A DNA stretch of 64,000 nucleotides from contig NZ_CP056123.1 in assembly GCF_018219155.1 (NCBI RefSeq), positions 3,543,505 to 3,607,504 on the forward strand. Direction: 5' to 3'. Position numbers and translations under genes: made by a program. The notes under the pieces are model-generated. The model was not told the origin of the DNA. It did no database searches and saw nothing but the letters and a program-made list of their open reading frames with translations. Position 1 is the stretch's first letter. Each line of letters begins with the position of its first letter. This DNA is from Moritella sp. 24. Its GTDB lineage: Bacteria > Pseudomonadota > Gammaproteobacteria > Enterobacterales > Moritellaceae. Positions 1 to 9,623 of the stretch are shown one piece after another.

Positions 1-1
1 C

Positions 2-121
2 GGCTATGTTGTCAAACCAAGCAGTATTGAGTTTTGGCAAGGTAAAGCGGATCGTTTACATGATCGCTTTAGCTATGTAAAAGAGGGTGATAATTGGCAG
101 GTTGATCGTCTAGCACCCTAG
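2..121 (+). CDS. pdxH: Pyridoxamine 5'-phosphate oxidase, C-terminal end only
   Basis: The first 120 bases encode the last 39 residues of a protein cut off by the window edge, ending at TAG. The segment [15 protein letters not shown] and the final residues DRLAP match the C-terminus of PdxH as I remember it from E. coli. PdxH is the FMN-dependent enzyme that oxidises pyridoxine or pyridoxamine phosphate to pyridoxal phosphate in the cytoplasm. The substrate-binding R-L-H motif of the family is present as DRLHDR. The rest of the gene lies outside the window. A hairpin terminator follows about 50 bases later. Confidence 0.9.
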   Translation, partial: GYVVKPSSIEFWQGKADRLHDRFSYVKEGDNWQVDRLAP

Positions 122-170
122 TGCCGTTACGTAACGAGCTATGGCTGTTCGAATATAGGTTATGTCGATT

Positions 171-202
171 AAAGCAGGTAAATTTATTTACCTGCTTTTT
201 TT
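171..202 (+). terminator. Rho-independent terminator after pdxH
   Basis: The arms AGCAGGTAAAT and ATTTACCTGCT pair perfectly around a tiny loop and are followed by a run of T on the plus strand. It ends pdxH. The leftward cobQ gene also reads into it, so it may work in both directions, though the T-run is stronger for the plus strand. Confidence 0.85.
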
Positions 203-228
203 ATCTCTACATTATAGCTAATTAAACA

Positions 229-1650
229 TTACAACCAAGCTAACTTTTCAAACATGTCGGCAACCCGGTTTAGCTCAGCGTCTAAGCTCACAGCGTGATC
301 ATCTGCATCACCCTCCCAGCCTAAGTTCGCTAAAAACTGGTTGATAAAGCCCTTATTATCAAATAAGCCATGCAGGTAACAGCCATACACATTACCTTGT
401 TGCCAACCTAAATCAGTTTCAATAAAGTTTTTGCATGTACTATGCAGGCGGTGTTCTTGAGCGCCCTCTTTTAGACTTATCTGGGTTTTACCATGATGGA
501 TTTCATAGCCCGATAATTTAAGGCCTTGCCAATCAATCTCACGTTGTTTAGTTGTTTTAGTTTCTGCGTGGGCTGTTACTATCGGTAATAAACCTAATCC
601 CTGTTCATCGCCCCCTTCTATATGGTGCGGATCAAGAATGTGTTCACCTAATAACTGCATCCCACCACAAATACCTAAAATAGGCTGACCACGCTGTGCC
701 GCTTTATGGATCTCATTGGCGAGTCCAGACTCACGTAAGTGTAATAAACTTGCAGCGGTATTTTTACTACCGGGTAAAATGATGGCATCAAAGTCAATTA
801 ACGATTGCCCATCACGCAACGGAACGACACTGACATTATCTTGATGAATCAAGTTATCGAATTCATCCATATTCGCAGCATACGGGTAAGCGACGAGTGC
901 AATGTTGATGTGCCCACGTTTATAAGTAGCACGGTGATGCAAAGTATCTTCTTCAGGTAAACGATGTGGAAAATAATGAATATTAGCCACGGTCGGTATA
1001 CCCGTTTTATCTTCTAACCAATCCATTGCATTACCAAGTAGCAGCGGATCACCACGGAATTTATTTAATACAAACCCTTTAATCAGTTTCTGCTCTTCTT
1101 CTGCAAGGCACATAAACGTACCCAGAAGATGCGCAAATGCGCCACCCTTATCGATATCTGCCACCAAATACACATCTGCATTACAAGCGAGTGCGACACT
1201 CATGTTAACAATATCACTAGCACGTAAATTTACTTCAGCGGGGCTACCTGCACCTTCAATGATCACTTGCTGATATTCTTGCTGCAGCTCAGACAGCGCA
1301 TGTTCAACATGCTCAAACAGATGCGCTTTACGCTCCATCCATGGAGTGTTGCTCAATTCAGGGGCTGGCTTGCCATTTAAAATGAGTTGGCTCTGTGTAT
1401 CTGCACTCGGCTTTAATAATACCGGATTCATGCGGACATCAGGCATCACTTTCGCAGCGATGGCTTGTAGATACTGAGCACGGCCGATCTCGTCACCTTG
1501 GGCGGTAACAGCAGCATTATTACTCATATTTTGCGCTTTAAAGGGAGCCACATTGACACCACGATTAGCAAACATACGGCATAGACCCGCAACAACGAAA
1601 CTCTTACCGGCGTCGCTGGTACACCCCATAATCATGATTGGCTTTGTCAT
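229..1650 (-). CDS. cobQ: Cobyric acid synthase (adenosylcobyric acid synthase)
   Basis: The 473-residue protein has the full CobQ/CbiP layout. An N-terminal dethiobiotin-synthetase-like ATP-binding domain carries GCTSDAGKS at residues 9-17. A C-terminal class I glutamine amidotransferase domain has its nucleophile in GICGG (C328) and its active-site histidine in YLHGLF (H427). The family amidates the side chains of the corrin ring using glutamine and ATP during cobalamin synthesis. No other cobalamin gene lies in the window, so the role here may be salvage of incomplete corrinoids; that is inference. The downstream end faces the pdxH terminator, and DUF3108 and tyrR lie upstream on the same strand. 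Confidence 0.95.
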   Translation of the reverse strand: MTKPIMIMGCTSDAGKSFVVAGLCRMFANRGVNVAPFKAQNMSNNAAVTAQGDEIGRAQYLQAIAAKVMPDVRMNPVLLKPSADTQSQLILNGKPAPELSNTPWMERKAHLFEHVEHALSELQQEYQQVIIEGAGSPAEVNLRASDIVNMSVALACNADVYLVADIDKGGAFAHLLGTFMCLAEEEQKLIKGFVLNKFRGDPLLLGNAMDWLEDKTGIPTVANIHYFPHRLPEEDTLHHRATYKRGHINIALVAYPYAANMDEFDNLIHQDNVSVVPLRDGQSLIDFDAIILPGSKNTAASLLHLRESGLANEIHKAAQRGQPILGICGGMQLLGEHILDPHHIEGGDEQGLGLLPIVTAHAETKTTKQREIDWQGLKLSGYEIHHGKTQISLKEGAQEHRLHSTCKNFIETDLGWQQGNVYGCYLHGLFDNKGFINQFLANLGWEGDADDHAVSLDAELNRVADMFEKLAWL

Positions 1651-1689
1651 TTTATCTTCTACTTGAATTCAAATATTAAGTGCAATCGG

Positions 1690-2397
1690 TTACTGAAAAG
1701 TAAGGTCGGTAAGTTTTAAAAACGACTTACGTTCACCATGCTTATATACTTCAACTTGCGCAAGTTGGTAATCGAGTTTCGGAATAAACCAGTAATAGGT
1801 AGCACGGTTTTTTTTCTTCTTAACTTCTTTCACTTTAACCGCAGTCATGTCACCAAATATAGTGTTAAGGGTTTCTTCCTGTACGACTTCAAACTGGATA
1901 GTCTCTAGCTTCTTTTCGAATACCCATTCATAACTCAATTCAGTCTTACCTAACCGCAGATCATTTTGTACTAAAATGGTCAAGGCACCCACATCGATCA
2001 CATCCGGCTTTGATTTTATTTCAACATGGCCATCTTCAAAATCCATTAAAATGTCACCGTTATCTTCAAAAGAAGCCGACGATACATCGCCAAACCCCAT
2101 TATCGATGTTTCATGCTCGTAACGGTCTGCAGTGAGTACATTATCTTTAAAATCAAACCAAGAATTATTTACATAGTCACCAGTACCCAATAATACGCTG
2201 GCTTCTGTTGTGAGTTTATAACTATCACCATTTAAACGACGTAATGTACGTTCGCCATTACCAAATTTTACGTCTTTGTAGTACACCGCATATTTAGCTT
2301 GAAAAGGATATAACTCAGCTTGTGCAGCAGATACAGTCATAGCATAAGTCCCTATACTCAGAATGATAAAGTGTAGCAAATGTGAAAATACTTTCAT
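1690..2397 (-). CDS. Exported DUF3108-family protein
   Basis: The 235-residue protein starts with a signal peptide: a hydrophobic stretch at residues 6-25, then AQA with likely cleavage after A27. The mature part starts ELYPFQAKYAVYYKDVKFG and is rich in beta-strand-like alternation (FEDNGDILMDFEDGHVEI), which is typical of DUF3108 periplasmic proteins. No catalytic motif is apparent. A GGAG ribosome-binding site lies about 10 bases before the ATG. It lies between tyrR and cobQ on the same strand, but nothing in the sequence ties it to either. Family call from memory; function unknown. Confidence 0.75.
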   Translation of the reverse strand: MKVFSHLLHFIILSIGTYAMTVSAAQAELYPFQAKYAVYYKDVKFGNGERTLRRLNGDSYKLTTEASVLLGTGDYVNNSWFDFKDNVLTADRYEHETSIMGFGDVSSASFEDNGDILMDFEDGHVEIKSKPDVIDVGALTILVQNDLRLGKTELSYEWVFEKKLETIQFEVVQEETLNTIFGDMTAVKVKEVKKKKNRATYYWFIPKLDYQLAQVEVYKHGERKSFLKLTDLTFQ

Positions 2398-2451
2398 TTT
2401 ATATCGACTCCGTTATAAACACTGCCCGCATCAAGTTAATACGGGTCTGAA

Positions 2452-4020
2452 CTATTTTTTAGTAATTTGATAATCACGTAACTTATTAGCAATAGCCGTG
2501 TGCGATACACCTAAGCGTTTTGCCAATTGACGTGTACTTGGATATGACGGATATAATCGTTGCAATAATAATTTTTCAAAACGCTTACATGCTTCATCTA
2601 ATGAACCATCAAATAAAGCTTCATCATAACTTTCAGTCACCGTATGCGGTAAGTTCAAATCACATGGGTTTAGCGTATCCCCTTCTAACAAGGTTAGTGC
2701 GTGATACAGCACATTACGTAATTCACGTACATTACCAGGCCAAGGGTACGTTTGTAGTAAGTCTAATACGTTACGACTTAACTGTGGTTTGGTTCGCTGT
2801 AATTCGTGACTAAACACAGTACAGAAAGAATGACATAAGGGTACAATATCTTCTTTACGATCACGTAATGCAGGTACTGTCATTGAGAGTACATTTAAAC
2901 GATAGTAGAGGTCTTGACGGAATTTACCTTCACTGATTAACTTGGCGAGATCGTTTTGTGTTGTACAAAAAATACGGACATCGACACGTACTTCTTGTTC
3001 ATCACCCACACGTCGAAAACAACCCGTTTCTAATAAACGTAAAAACTTAGTTTGCAAGTACGGCGACATATCACCAATTTCATCAAGTAGTACGGAACCT
3101 TCATTCGCGAGTTCAAAAATACCACGTTTGGTTTCACCATCATCAGTAACAACACCAAACAATTCAGACTCTGCAACCGCATCAGGTACCGCAGCACAGT
3201 TCAACGCCAAAAATTGATTTTGTGAGCGCCCACTTGCTTGGTGACAGGCTTTAGCAATGAGTTCTTTACCTGCGCCAGTTTCACCTAAGATCATCAAAGG
3301 TGCATCTAACATGGCTAATTTTTTTGCCGTGTTAATTAACGCGTTCATTTTATCGCTTTTAGCATGGATCTCATCAAATGCCGCAAACTGAAAAGTACGT
3401 AAAAAGTTAAATTGCTTACCAATGCGACCAACTGATTTAAGAATAATGACGGCACCAACAAGTTCATCAGGGGTGACAGTCGCCATTGCTTTAGACTGTA
3501 CAACTTGATTGATATCACTGCTAATGCTCAAGGGTAAAATATCACCAAGAAAGTCTTCATCAAGCAAGGTTAATTTTTGTGTTTGAGCACAAACCTCATC
3601 TGATTCCAACCATTTTGAAATAGAAAAACCTTTTACGAAATTACTGACACAGTGGCCCTTCACTTGCGATTCAGATAACCCAAGTGCAGTTAACGCGGGT
3701 GAGTTAACTAAAGAAACAAGACCTTTCACATCGACCGAGAATACAATATCTGGTAAGTTAGTCATCAAAGTTTGAATTTCTTGATGCTCAAGTTCAGAAG
3801 GCAAATAGCTAACTGTTTTAACATCACACACACCGCTAATACGACGAAGACTCGTCATTAAAGCCTGCAAATCAGAGAACTCTAGATTAGGTGATTTAAT
3901 AAATATTCGGTCTGGCTGCTGGATCTCAATCGCTGATAAATTAATATCACGTGCTAAAAAACAATCAAGAATCTCTCGACTAATACCGACTCTATCTTCA
4001 CAAACTAATTCCAAACGCAT
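2452..4020 (-). CDS. tyrR: Transcriptional regulator TyrR (aromatic amino acid regulon)
   Basis: I chose the ATG whose product begins MRLELVCEDRVG because TyrR proteins start this way and GGTGG lies about 8 bases upstream; an in-frame start 15 bases earlier is possible. The 522-residue protein has an N-terminal ACT domain (about 1-75), a PAS domain (about 80-190), and an AAA+ domain with Walker A GETGAGKE at 246-253 and Walker B LLDE at 311-314. The C-terminal HTH contains RQLAKRLGVSHTAIANKLR. The sigma-54 contact motif GAFTGA is missing (GVVTDDGETKRG there), as expected for TyrR, which acts with sigma-70. It controls aromatic amino acid synthesis and transport. It is divergent from sapA across 293 bases. 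Confidence 0.95.
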   Translation of the reverse strand: MRLELVCEDRVGISREILDCFLARDINLSAIEIQQPDRIFIKSPNLEFSDLQALMTSLRRISGVCDVKTVSYLPSELEHQEIQTLMTNLPDIVFSVDVKGLVSLVNSPALTALGLSESQVKGHCVSNFVKGFSISKWLESDEVCAQTQKLTLLDEDFLGDILPLSISSDINQVVQSKAMATVTPDELVGAVIILKSVGRIGKQFNFLRTFQFAAFDEIHAKSDKMNALINTAKKLAMLDAPLMILGETGAGKELIAKACHQASGRSQNQFLALNCAAVPDAVAESELFGVVTDDGETKRGIFELANEGSVLLDEIGDMSPYLQTKFLRLLETGCFRRVGDEQEVRVDVRIFCTTQNDLAKLISEGKFRQDLYYRLNVLSMTVPALRDRKEDIVPLCHSFCTVFSHELQRTKPQLSRNVLDLLQTYPWPGNVRELRNVLYHALTLLEGDTLNPCDLNLPHTVTESYDEALFDGSLDEACKRFEKLLLQRLYPSYPSTRQLAKRLGVSHTAIANKLRDYQITKK

Positions 4021-4131
4021 TACTATAACCACCATAAAATACTATGCGTTTATAATAGCATGTAAACCTATGAGCTCGCGCCAATAAAAATGTATCAAGT
4101 AATATTAATATACTCCAACTGCCAGATCTAA

Positions 4132-4254
4132 ATGAATAGTGTAATTTACCCGCTAAATAATCCATTATCACCACAAAAACTTGCTGATATGGTTCAGATT
4201 TTCGCATCTAATTGCTATAAATTTGACTATTATGAAGTAAAAGACACAGATTAA
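4132..4254 (+). CDS. Possible 40-residue small ORF between tyrR and sapA
   Basis: An ATG-started ORF of 40 codons lies in the divergent tyrR-sapA gap and reads in the same direction as sapA. The product begins MNSVIYPLNNPLSPQKLADM and ends DYYEVKDTD; the composition looks protein-like, with a possible short helix after PLSPQKL. There is no convincing Shine-Dalgarno sequence before the ATG, and I recognise no family. It could equally be untranslated leader of sapA. Reported at low confidence. Confidence 0.25.
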   Translation: MNSVIYPLNNPLSPQKLADMVQIFASNCYKFDYYEVKDTD

Positions 4255-4313
4255 CTTGGTTGAACATTGCCTTAGTGATAAATTAGCGAGGTGAGTAATC
4301 GTGATAAAACAAT

Positions 4314-5927
4314 ATGCATATTCCAAATTTAGTTAAATACATACTGCCACTAACCGTTCTTTTATTATTAACGGCGTGTGATGAACAAACGCAAATAAAA
4401 CAAGACGGTTTGTCTTATTGCACAGAGGGGAGCCCCAGCTCATTTAACCCTCAAACGGCAACATCAAATGTGACCTTGGATGCGACGACTAGTCAACTCT
4501 ATGATCGTCTACTATTTATTGATCCTAATACCCAACAATTTAAAGCGGGATTAGCCATTGATTGGGAAATATCAGAAGACCGCCTTTCCTATCGCTTTTT
4601 CTTACGCAAAGATGTTCGGTTTCATCAAACCGATTACTTTACGCCAACCAGACCATTTAATGCTGATGATGTCATTTTTAGCTTTGCGCGTATTTTAGAT
4701 AAAGCGAATCCTTATCATGACGTATCAACAACAGGCTATCCTTTCTTCGAAGGCATTGAATTAGATCAACAAATCAAATCATTGATTAAAATTGATAATT
4801 ACACGATCGAGTTTAATCTTGTTCTACCTGACTCATCGTTTATTGCTAATTTAGCCAGCGATTTTAGTGTTATTTTATCCGCTGAATATGCAGATACCTT
4901 GATCGCGCTAAACAAAAAAGTGGATATCGATCACTTACCCATTGGTACAGGCCCATTTAAGTTTAAAGAATACCGCACTGATAATTTTATCCGTTATCAA
5001 CGACATGACGATTACTGGGGAGACAATGCAAATATCAAACAATTGATCTTTGATATTACGCCAAATTCATCGTCACGCTTAGCGAAACTGTTGACGCAAG
5101 AGTGCGATATCATGGCCTACCCAGCCGCGAGCCAAGTCGAGATGATCAGTGAACACGATAGGGTCAATATATCCGTAGAAACGGGATTAAACGTGGCATA
5201 CTGGGCATTTAATACCGAAAAAGCACCGTTCAACAACCCTAAGATCCGTCGCGCATTAGCACATACCATTAATCAAGATACGTTATTACAAGCGGTTTAT
5301 TATAATACTGGTGTCAACGCTAAATCTATTTTGCCTCCCGTGTCTTGGGCCTATAATCCTTATCTTAAAAGTTATAAATATAACCTTGCATATGCACGCC
5401 AATTATTAACTGAAGCCGGTTATCCAAATGGCTTTAGCATGGACATAATGGCGCTTAAATCGTCACAAGTTTATAATCCAGACGCCGTTAAAATGGCCGA
5501 ATTGATTCAATCCGAGTTAGCACAGATTGGTATCGAAGTGAGAATTATTAAATATGAATGGCAGCTCATGGAAAAGAAATTACGACAGAGTGAATATGAT
5601 AGTTACCTGTTAGGTTGGGTCGCTGATAATAATGATCCTGATAATTTCTTCCGTTTCCAACTCAGCTGTAATGCCATTACGACTGGTTCGAATTATACTC
5701 GCTGGTGCAACTCTGAGTTTGATGAGTTAATTAACCAAGCAGTAACAGAAACAGAATACATTGAACGCGTCACGCTTTATTATCGTGCTCAAGAAATTAT
5801 CCAACAAGAATTACCGCTCATTCCACTGGCCCACTCTTTGCGCTTGCATGCCTACTCCAGTGGCCTAAAAGGGGTTGAAACTACCGCCTTCGGTGGTATC
5901 AACTTCATTAATACAGTACGGCAATAA
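4314..5927 (+). CDS. sapA: SapA, peptide-binding protein of the Sap ABC transporter (predicted lipoprotein)
   Basis: The 537-residue protein is a family 5 solute-binding protein (DppA/OppA fold), with typical segments such as AFNTEKAPFNNPKIRRALAH and LLGWVADNNDPDNFF. The N-terminus has a lipobox LLTAC with C22, so it is probably anchored to the inner or outer membrane rather than free in the periplasm. It is the first gene of sapABCDF. In Enterobacteriaceae and Haemophilus SapA binds antimicrobial peptides, and haem in Haemophilus; SapBCDF also exports putrescine in E. coli. An in-frame stop lies 6 bases before this ATG, so the start is fixed, although the nearest GAGGTGAG is rather far away (about 18 bases). 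Confidence 0.9.
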   Translation: MHIPNLVKYILPLTVLLLLTACDEQTQIKQDGLSYCTEGSPSSFNPQTATSNVTLDATTSQLYDRLLFIDPNTQQFKAGLAIDWEISEDRLSYRFFLRKDVRFHQTDYFTPTRPFNADDVIFSFARILDKANPYHDVSTTGYPFFEGIELDQQIKSLIKIDNYTIEFNLVLPDSSFIANLASDFSVILSAEYADTLIALNKKVDIDHLPIGTGPFKFKEYRTDNFIRYQRHDDYWGDNANIKQLIFDITPNSSSRLAKLLTQECDIMAYPAASQVEMISEHDRVNISVETGLNVAYWAFNTEKAPFNNPKIRRALAHTINQDTLLQAVYYNTGVNAKSILPPVSWAYNPYLKSYKYNLAYARQLLTEAGYPNGFSMDIMALKSSQVYNPDAVKMAELIQSELAQIGIEVRIIKYEWQLMEKKLRQSEYDSYLLGWVADNNDPDNFFRFQLSCNAITTGSNYTRWCNSEFDELINQAVTETEYIERVTLYYRAQEIIQQELPLIPLAHSLRLHAYSSGLKGVETTAFGGINFINTVRQ

Positions 5928-5930
5928 CTC

Positions 5931-6896
5931 ATGTTTTTTTATATAATAAGACGTATTAATCTACTCGTTATTACAGTAACAGCGTTAACCATTATTGGTT
6001 TCTACCTACGCAGTCGCGTAGCGAATGATTTAGCCTTAGATGGTAACCTATTCAGTAATTATTTCGATTATTTGATCGCTATTACGCAAGGTGATTTAGG
6101 TGTTACGACGGGGACAGGCCAACCGGTTTTAGATGAAATTTTAACGGTATTTCCTGCAACGTTAGAGCTCTGTTTTAGTGCCTTTATTCTCTCCATTGCT
6201 ATAGGTGTCCCTATTGGTACGATGGCGGGTATGCAACGAGGCAGTTCGCTCGACGGAACGATCATGGGTGTGTCGTTATTTATATTTTCAATTCCGGTGT
6301 TCTGGCTTGCCTCGTTAGTGATGATGTACTTTGCACTTAACTGGAGTTGGTTGCCAGTCACAGGTCGCTTAAATTTACTTTATGAAATTGATTCAGTCAC
6401 CGGTTTCATGCTTATTGATACGCTTATCTCTGATAGCCCTCATAGCCAAGACGCATTTTATGATGCGCTTAAGCATTTGATCTTACCTACCGTTGTATTA
6501 GCAACCGTCCCGACAACGGAAGTGATTCGTCAAATGCGTAATCACGTCAGCGATGTAATGAAGCAAAAATACATTAAAGCAGCCGCAAGTAAGGGATTAA
6601 GTAAAACCGAAATTATCATGCGTCATGTATTACGTAACGCCATTCCAAATATGATCCCACATCTCGGTTTACAATTTAGTACCGTATTAACCACTGCAAT
6701 GGTCACTGAAGCCGTATTTTCGTGGCCCGGTATTGGTCGTTGGTTAATTAACAGTATTTACCAGCAAGACCACGCAGCCATTCAAGGTGGCATGTTAACC
6801 GTAGCTATTTTTGTGGTTACTGCAAATGTACTGACCGAAATATTGACTGTCGTTATTCATCCAATTCGCAGGAAAGAACTTTATGCCCAACATTAA
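5931..6896 (+). CDS. sapB: SapB, ABC transporter permease
   Basis: The 321-residue protein is a DppB-type inner-membrane permease with about six membrane segments. The first is at residues 7-25, and a group of four lies between 70 and 300. The cytoplasmic coupling segment near residue 215 reads IKAAASKGLSKTEIIMRHVLRNAIPN, the EAA-loop equivalent that contacts the ATPases. The gene starts 3 bases after sapA and overlaps sapC by 14 bases, showing a tight operon. It pairs with SapC to form the translocation pore. Confidence 0.92.
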   Translation: MFFYIIRRINLLVITVTALTIIGFYLRSRVANDLALDGNLFSNYFDYLIAITQGDLGVTTGTGQPVLDEILTVFPATLELCFSAFILSIAIGVPIGTMAGMQRGSSLDGTIMGVSLFIFSIPVFWLASLVMMYFALNWSWLPVTGRLNLLYEIDSVTGFMLIDTLISDSPHSQDAFYDALKHLILPTVVLATVPTTEVIRQMRNHVSDVMKQKYIKAAASKGLSKTEIIMRHVLRNAIPNMIPHLGLQFSTVLTTAMVTEAVFSWPGIGRWLINSIYQQDHAAIQGGMLTVAIFVVTANVLTEILTVVIHPIRRKELYAQH

Positions 6897-7773
6897 TATC
6901 TTTGCGGATGAACATATTCTTTCTCCTGCAGAACAAACATGGAAACATTATTCATCGCAGCAAATTGCGATGGCCGCGTTATGGGCGCTTGGTCTTCTAT
7001 TTTTCCTATTGATTTTTGCGCCACTGATTGCACCGCACGAACCGGATTTACGACAAGCTCATTTACTACTTCAGCCACCCTCATGGGATGAACAGGGCAC
7101 TGTCGACTATTTCTTTGGTACTGACGATTTAGGCCGAGATGTACTCTCACGATTACTGTACGGATTACGTTTAACCTTCGGTAATGCCCTACTCATTAGT
7201 ATTATCGCCCTCGTCATCGGCACCACGATCGGTATTACAGCCGCAATCAGCCGTGGTCTTTTATCAAGTACCTTACATCACATTATGGATACGGCTTTAT
7301 CAATTCCGTCTCTGTTATTAGCGATTATTTTTATCTCGATACTGGGTCCTGGTTTAGACCATAGTTTATTAGCGATTTTATTGGCATCTATCCCACAATT
7401 TATTCGTGGCGTGTATTTGTCGGTGTATCAAGAACTGCAAAAAGAATACATTGTTGCCCTCAAATTAGATGGTGCAAATAACTACCGTATTATCCGTTAT
7501 GGCGTATTCCCGAACATTATTGAAACCCTTGTAAACTTACTTACTCGTGCGATCTCATCAGCTATAATTGATATTAGTGCATTAGGGTTTTTAGGCTTGG
7601 GGGCCCAGCGCCCTCTATCAGAATGGGGGACCATGTTATCAGGCGCGACAGACCTTGTGTTTATTGCACCTTGGACAGTGGTATTACCTGGACTAGCTAT
7701 TTTAGTCACTATTTTCATTATTAATGTTGTTGGTGAAAGTTTAAGACAATCTGTTATTGCGGGAGTTGATTAA
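6883..7773 (+). CDS. sapC: SapC, ABC transporter permease
   Basis: The 296-residue DppC-type permease has an N-terminal membrane segment (about 31-50, [19 protein letters not shown]) and then the [13 protein letters not shown] motif typical of this class. The permease domain holds an EAA-type loop around residues 190-215 ([23 protein letters not shown]). The ATG lies inside the end of sapB and the stop overlaps the sapD start by one base, implying translational coupling. It is the partner permease of SapB. Confidence 0.92.
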   Translation: MPNINIFADEHILSPAEQTWKHYSSQQIAMAALWALGLLFFLLIFAPLIAPHEPDLRQAHLLLQPPSWDEQGTVDYFFGTDDLGRDVLSRLLYGLRLTFGNALLISIIALVIGTTIGITAAISRGLLSSTLHHIMDTALSIPSLLLAIIFISILGPGLDHSLLAILLASIPQFIRGVYLSVYQELQKEYIVALKLDGANNYRIIRYGVFPNIIETLVNLLTRAISSAIIDISALGFLGLGAQRPLSEWGTMLSGATDLVFIAPWTVVLPGLAILVTIFIINVVGESLRQSVIAGVD

Positions 7774-8786
7774 TGGCCTTACTCGATATTCGAAATCTCA
7801 CCATTGAAATCGAAACGCCGCAGGGTATCTTAAAAGCGGTTGATAGATTCAACATTACTCTAAGTGATGGTGAAGTGCGTGGATTAGTGGGTGAATCAGG
7901 CTCAGGCAAAAGCCTAGTGGCAAAAGCCATTATGGGAATAACCAAAGATAACTGGCGTATTCGTGCAGACCGTTTACGATTAGGTGATATTGATTTACTT
8001 AACTTAACACCGGTACAACGTCGTCGTGTGATGGGCAAAGAGATCGGCATGATATTTCAAGATGCAGCCGCACATTTGGACCCATCAGAAAAAGCCGGTG
8101 AACAGCTTGCTGAAGCCATTCCTTGTGATCAGTTTACTGGCCATTTTTGGAATCGATTTAACTGGCGTAAAAAACAAGCCATTGCCCTACTGCATAAAGT
8201 GGGCGTAAAAGATCATAAAAAAGTCATGAATAGCTATCCATTTGAGCTCTCTGAAGGGCTTTGCCAAAAAGTGATGATCGCAATGGCAATTGCGAAAAAA
8301 CCGCGTCTACTGATTGCTGACGAACCAACAACAGCAATGGAGCCAAAAACACAGAATCAAATTTTACGTTTACTTGATAAATTAAATAAATTATCACACA
8401 CCACTATTCTCCTTATTAGCCACGATTTAGAAACCGTAAGTCTATTAGCAGATAATATGACGGTGATGTATTGCGGACAAATGGTTGAAAGCGGTACACG
8501 AGAACAAGTATTTAATCACACTCACCACCCTTATACAGATGCGTTATTACGTGCCAATCCTGATTTTAATCGAGTTCCACACAAAGCGCGCTTAAATACC
8601 TTGGCGGGACAAGTGCCACTATTGCACCATTTACCCATCGGTTGTCGACTCGGCCCTCGTTGCCCTAATGCGCAAAAAAACTGTGTGATCACGCCACCGA
8701 TGCAAAAAGTAAAAGGCCATATGTTTAGTTGCCACTTCCCTCTCAATGCAGATGAATTAAAAGGTAAAAAATGTCAGAAGAAATAA
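7773..8786 (+). CDS. sapD: SapD, ABC transporter ATP-binding protein
   Basis: The 337-residue ATPase has Walker A GESGSGKS (40-47), the signature LSEGLCQK (159-166) and Walker B LLIADE with catalytic E184. A C-terminal oligopeptide-transporter extension has spaced cysteines ([14 protein letters not shown] and MFSCHF). It energises the SapBC pore together with SapF. E. coli SapD is also reported to support potassium uptake through Trk; that comes from the literature and is not visible here. Its end overlaps sapF by 16 bases. Confidence 0.93.
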   Translation: MALLDIRNLTIEIETPQGILKAVDRFNITLSDGEVRGLVGESGSGKSLVAKAIMGITKDNWRIRADRLRLGDIDLLNLTPVQRRRVMGKEIGMIFQDAAAHLDPSEKAGEQLAEAIPCDQFTGHFWNRFNWRKKQAIALLHKVGVKDHKKVMNSYPFELSEGLCQKVMIAMAIAKKPRLLIADEPTTAMEPKTQNQILRLLDKLNKLSHTTILLISHDLETVSLLADNMTVMYCGQMVESGTREQVFNHTHHPYTDALLRANPDFNRVPHKARLNTLAGQVPLLHHLPIGCRLGPRCPNAQKNCVITPPMQKVKGHMFSCHFPLNADELKGKKCQKK

Positions 8787-9598
8787 CAGGCATCGCTGCG
8801 GATAAATCGATGCAGCCTTTACTACGTGTTGAGAAGTTAGGAAAAATATATATTAATCCAACAGGCTTTTTTAAGCGTCAAGAAGTGATTGCTGTCAATG
8901 ATATTTCATTTAATTTAAATCGCGCAGAAACGCTCGCCATTATTGGTGAAACAGGTTCGGGAAAATCAACATTAGCACGTTTGCTTGCGGGTGTGATCCC
9001 GCCGACGACGGGCAATATTTATATTGATGGCTGCAAGCTCAATGACAGTAATACTGACTTACGTTGTCGCTCGATAAGAATGGTGTTTCAAGACCCAGAA
9101 ACATCACTCAACCCACGAACAAGCGTGGGTCAAATATTAGATGCACCGCTACAGCTAAACACCGATATGTCGGTAAGTAAACGTACAGAGAAAATCTCTG
9201 AAACATTACGTTTAGTGGGTTTACTACCTGAGTATGCAACCTTTTATCCGCCCATGTTATCCAGTGGTCAGAAACAACGTATTGCACTAGCAAGAGCGCT
9301 GATATTAAACCCAAAAATAATTATTGCAGATGATACACTATCGACGCTCGATATATCATTACGCTCACAGATGATTAACCTCATGTTAGATCTGCAAAAA
9401 ACCATTGGTATCTCCTATATCATCGTGACTCACAATATGGGACTAGTGAAGCATATCAGCGATAAAATGATTGTGATGCATCAAGGGGAATGTATCGAGC
9501 AAGGTCGTACCGAACAGCTGTTTTCTAAGCCAACAGCTGCATTATGTGGACAAATATTATCAAATCAATACAAAATGAAAAAGCCAGGCTGTCAATAA
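8771..9598 (+). CDS. sapF: SapF, ABC transporter ATP-binding protein
   Basis: The 275-residue ATPase has Walker [10 protein letters not shown] (59-67), signature LSSGQKQR (163-170), D-loop STLD and the switch histidine in IVTHNMG. The Walker B region reads IIIADD, so aspartate (D188) stands where ABC ATPases normally carry the catalytic glutamate; SapD keeps the normal glutamate. Some heterodimeric ABC ATPases have one degenerate site of this kind, so SapF may form the weak site. It is the last gene of the sap operon. No clear terminator follows, and a leftward gene ends 25 bases away. Confidence 0.92.
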   Translation: MSEEITGIAADKSMQPLLRVEKLGKIYINPTGFFKRQEVIAVNDISFNLNRAETLAIIGETGSGKSTLARLLAGVIPPTTGNIYIDGCKLNDSNTDLRCRSIRMVFQDPETSLNPRTSVGQILDAPLQLNTDMSVSKRTEKISETLRLVGLLPEYATFYPPMLSSGQKQRIALARALILNPKIIIADDTLSTLDISLRSQMINLMLDLQKTIGISYIIVTHNMGLVKHISDKMIVMHQGECIEQGRTEQLFSKPTAALCGQILSNQYKMKKPGCQ

Positions 9599-9623
9599 GT
9601 CTGACTTGAGGTAAGAGTCGCGC

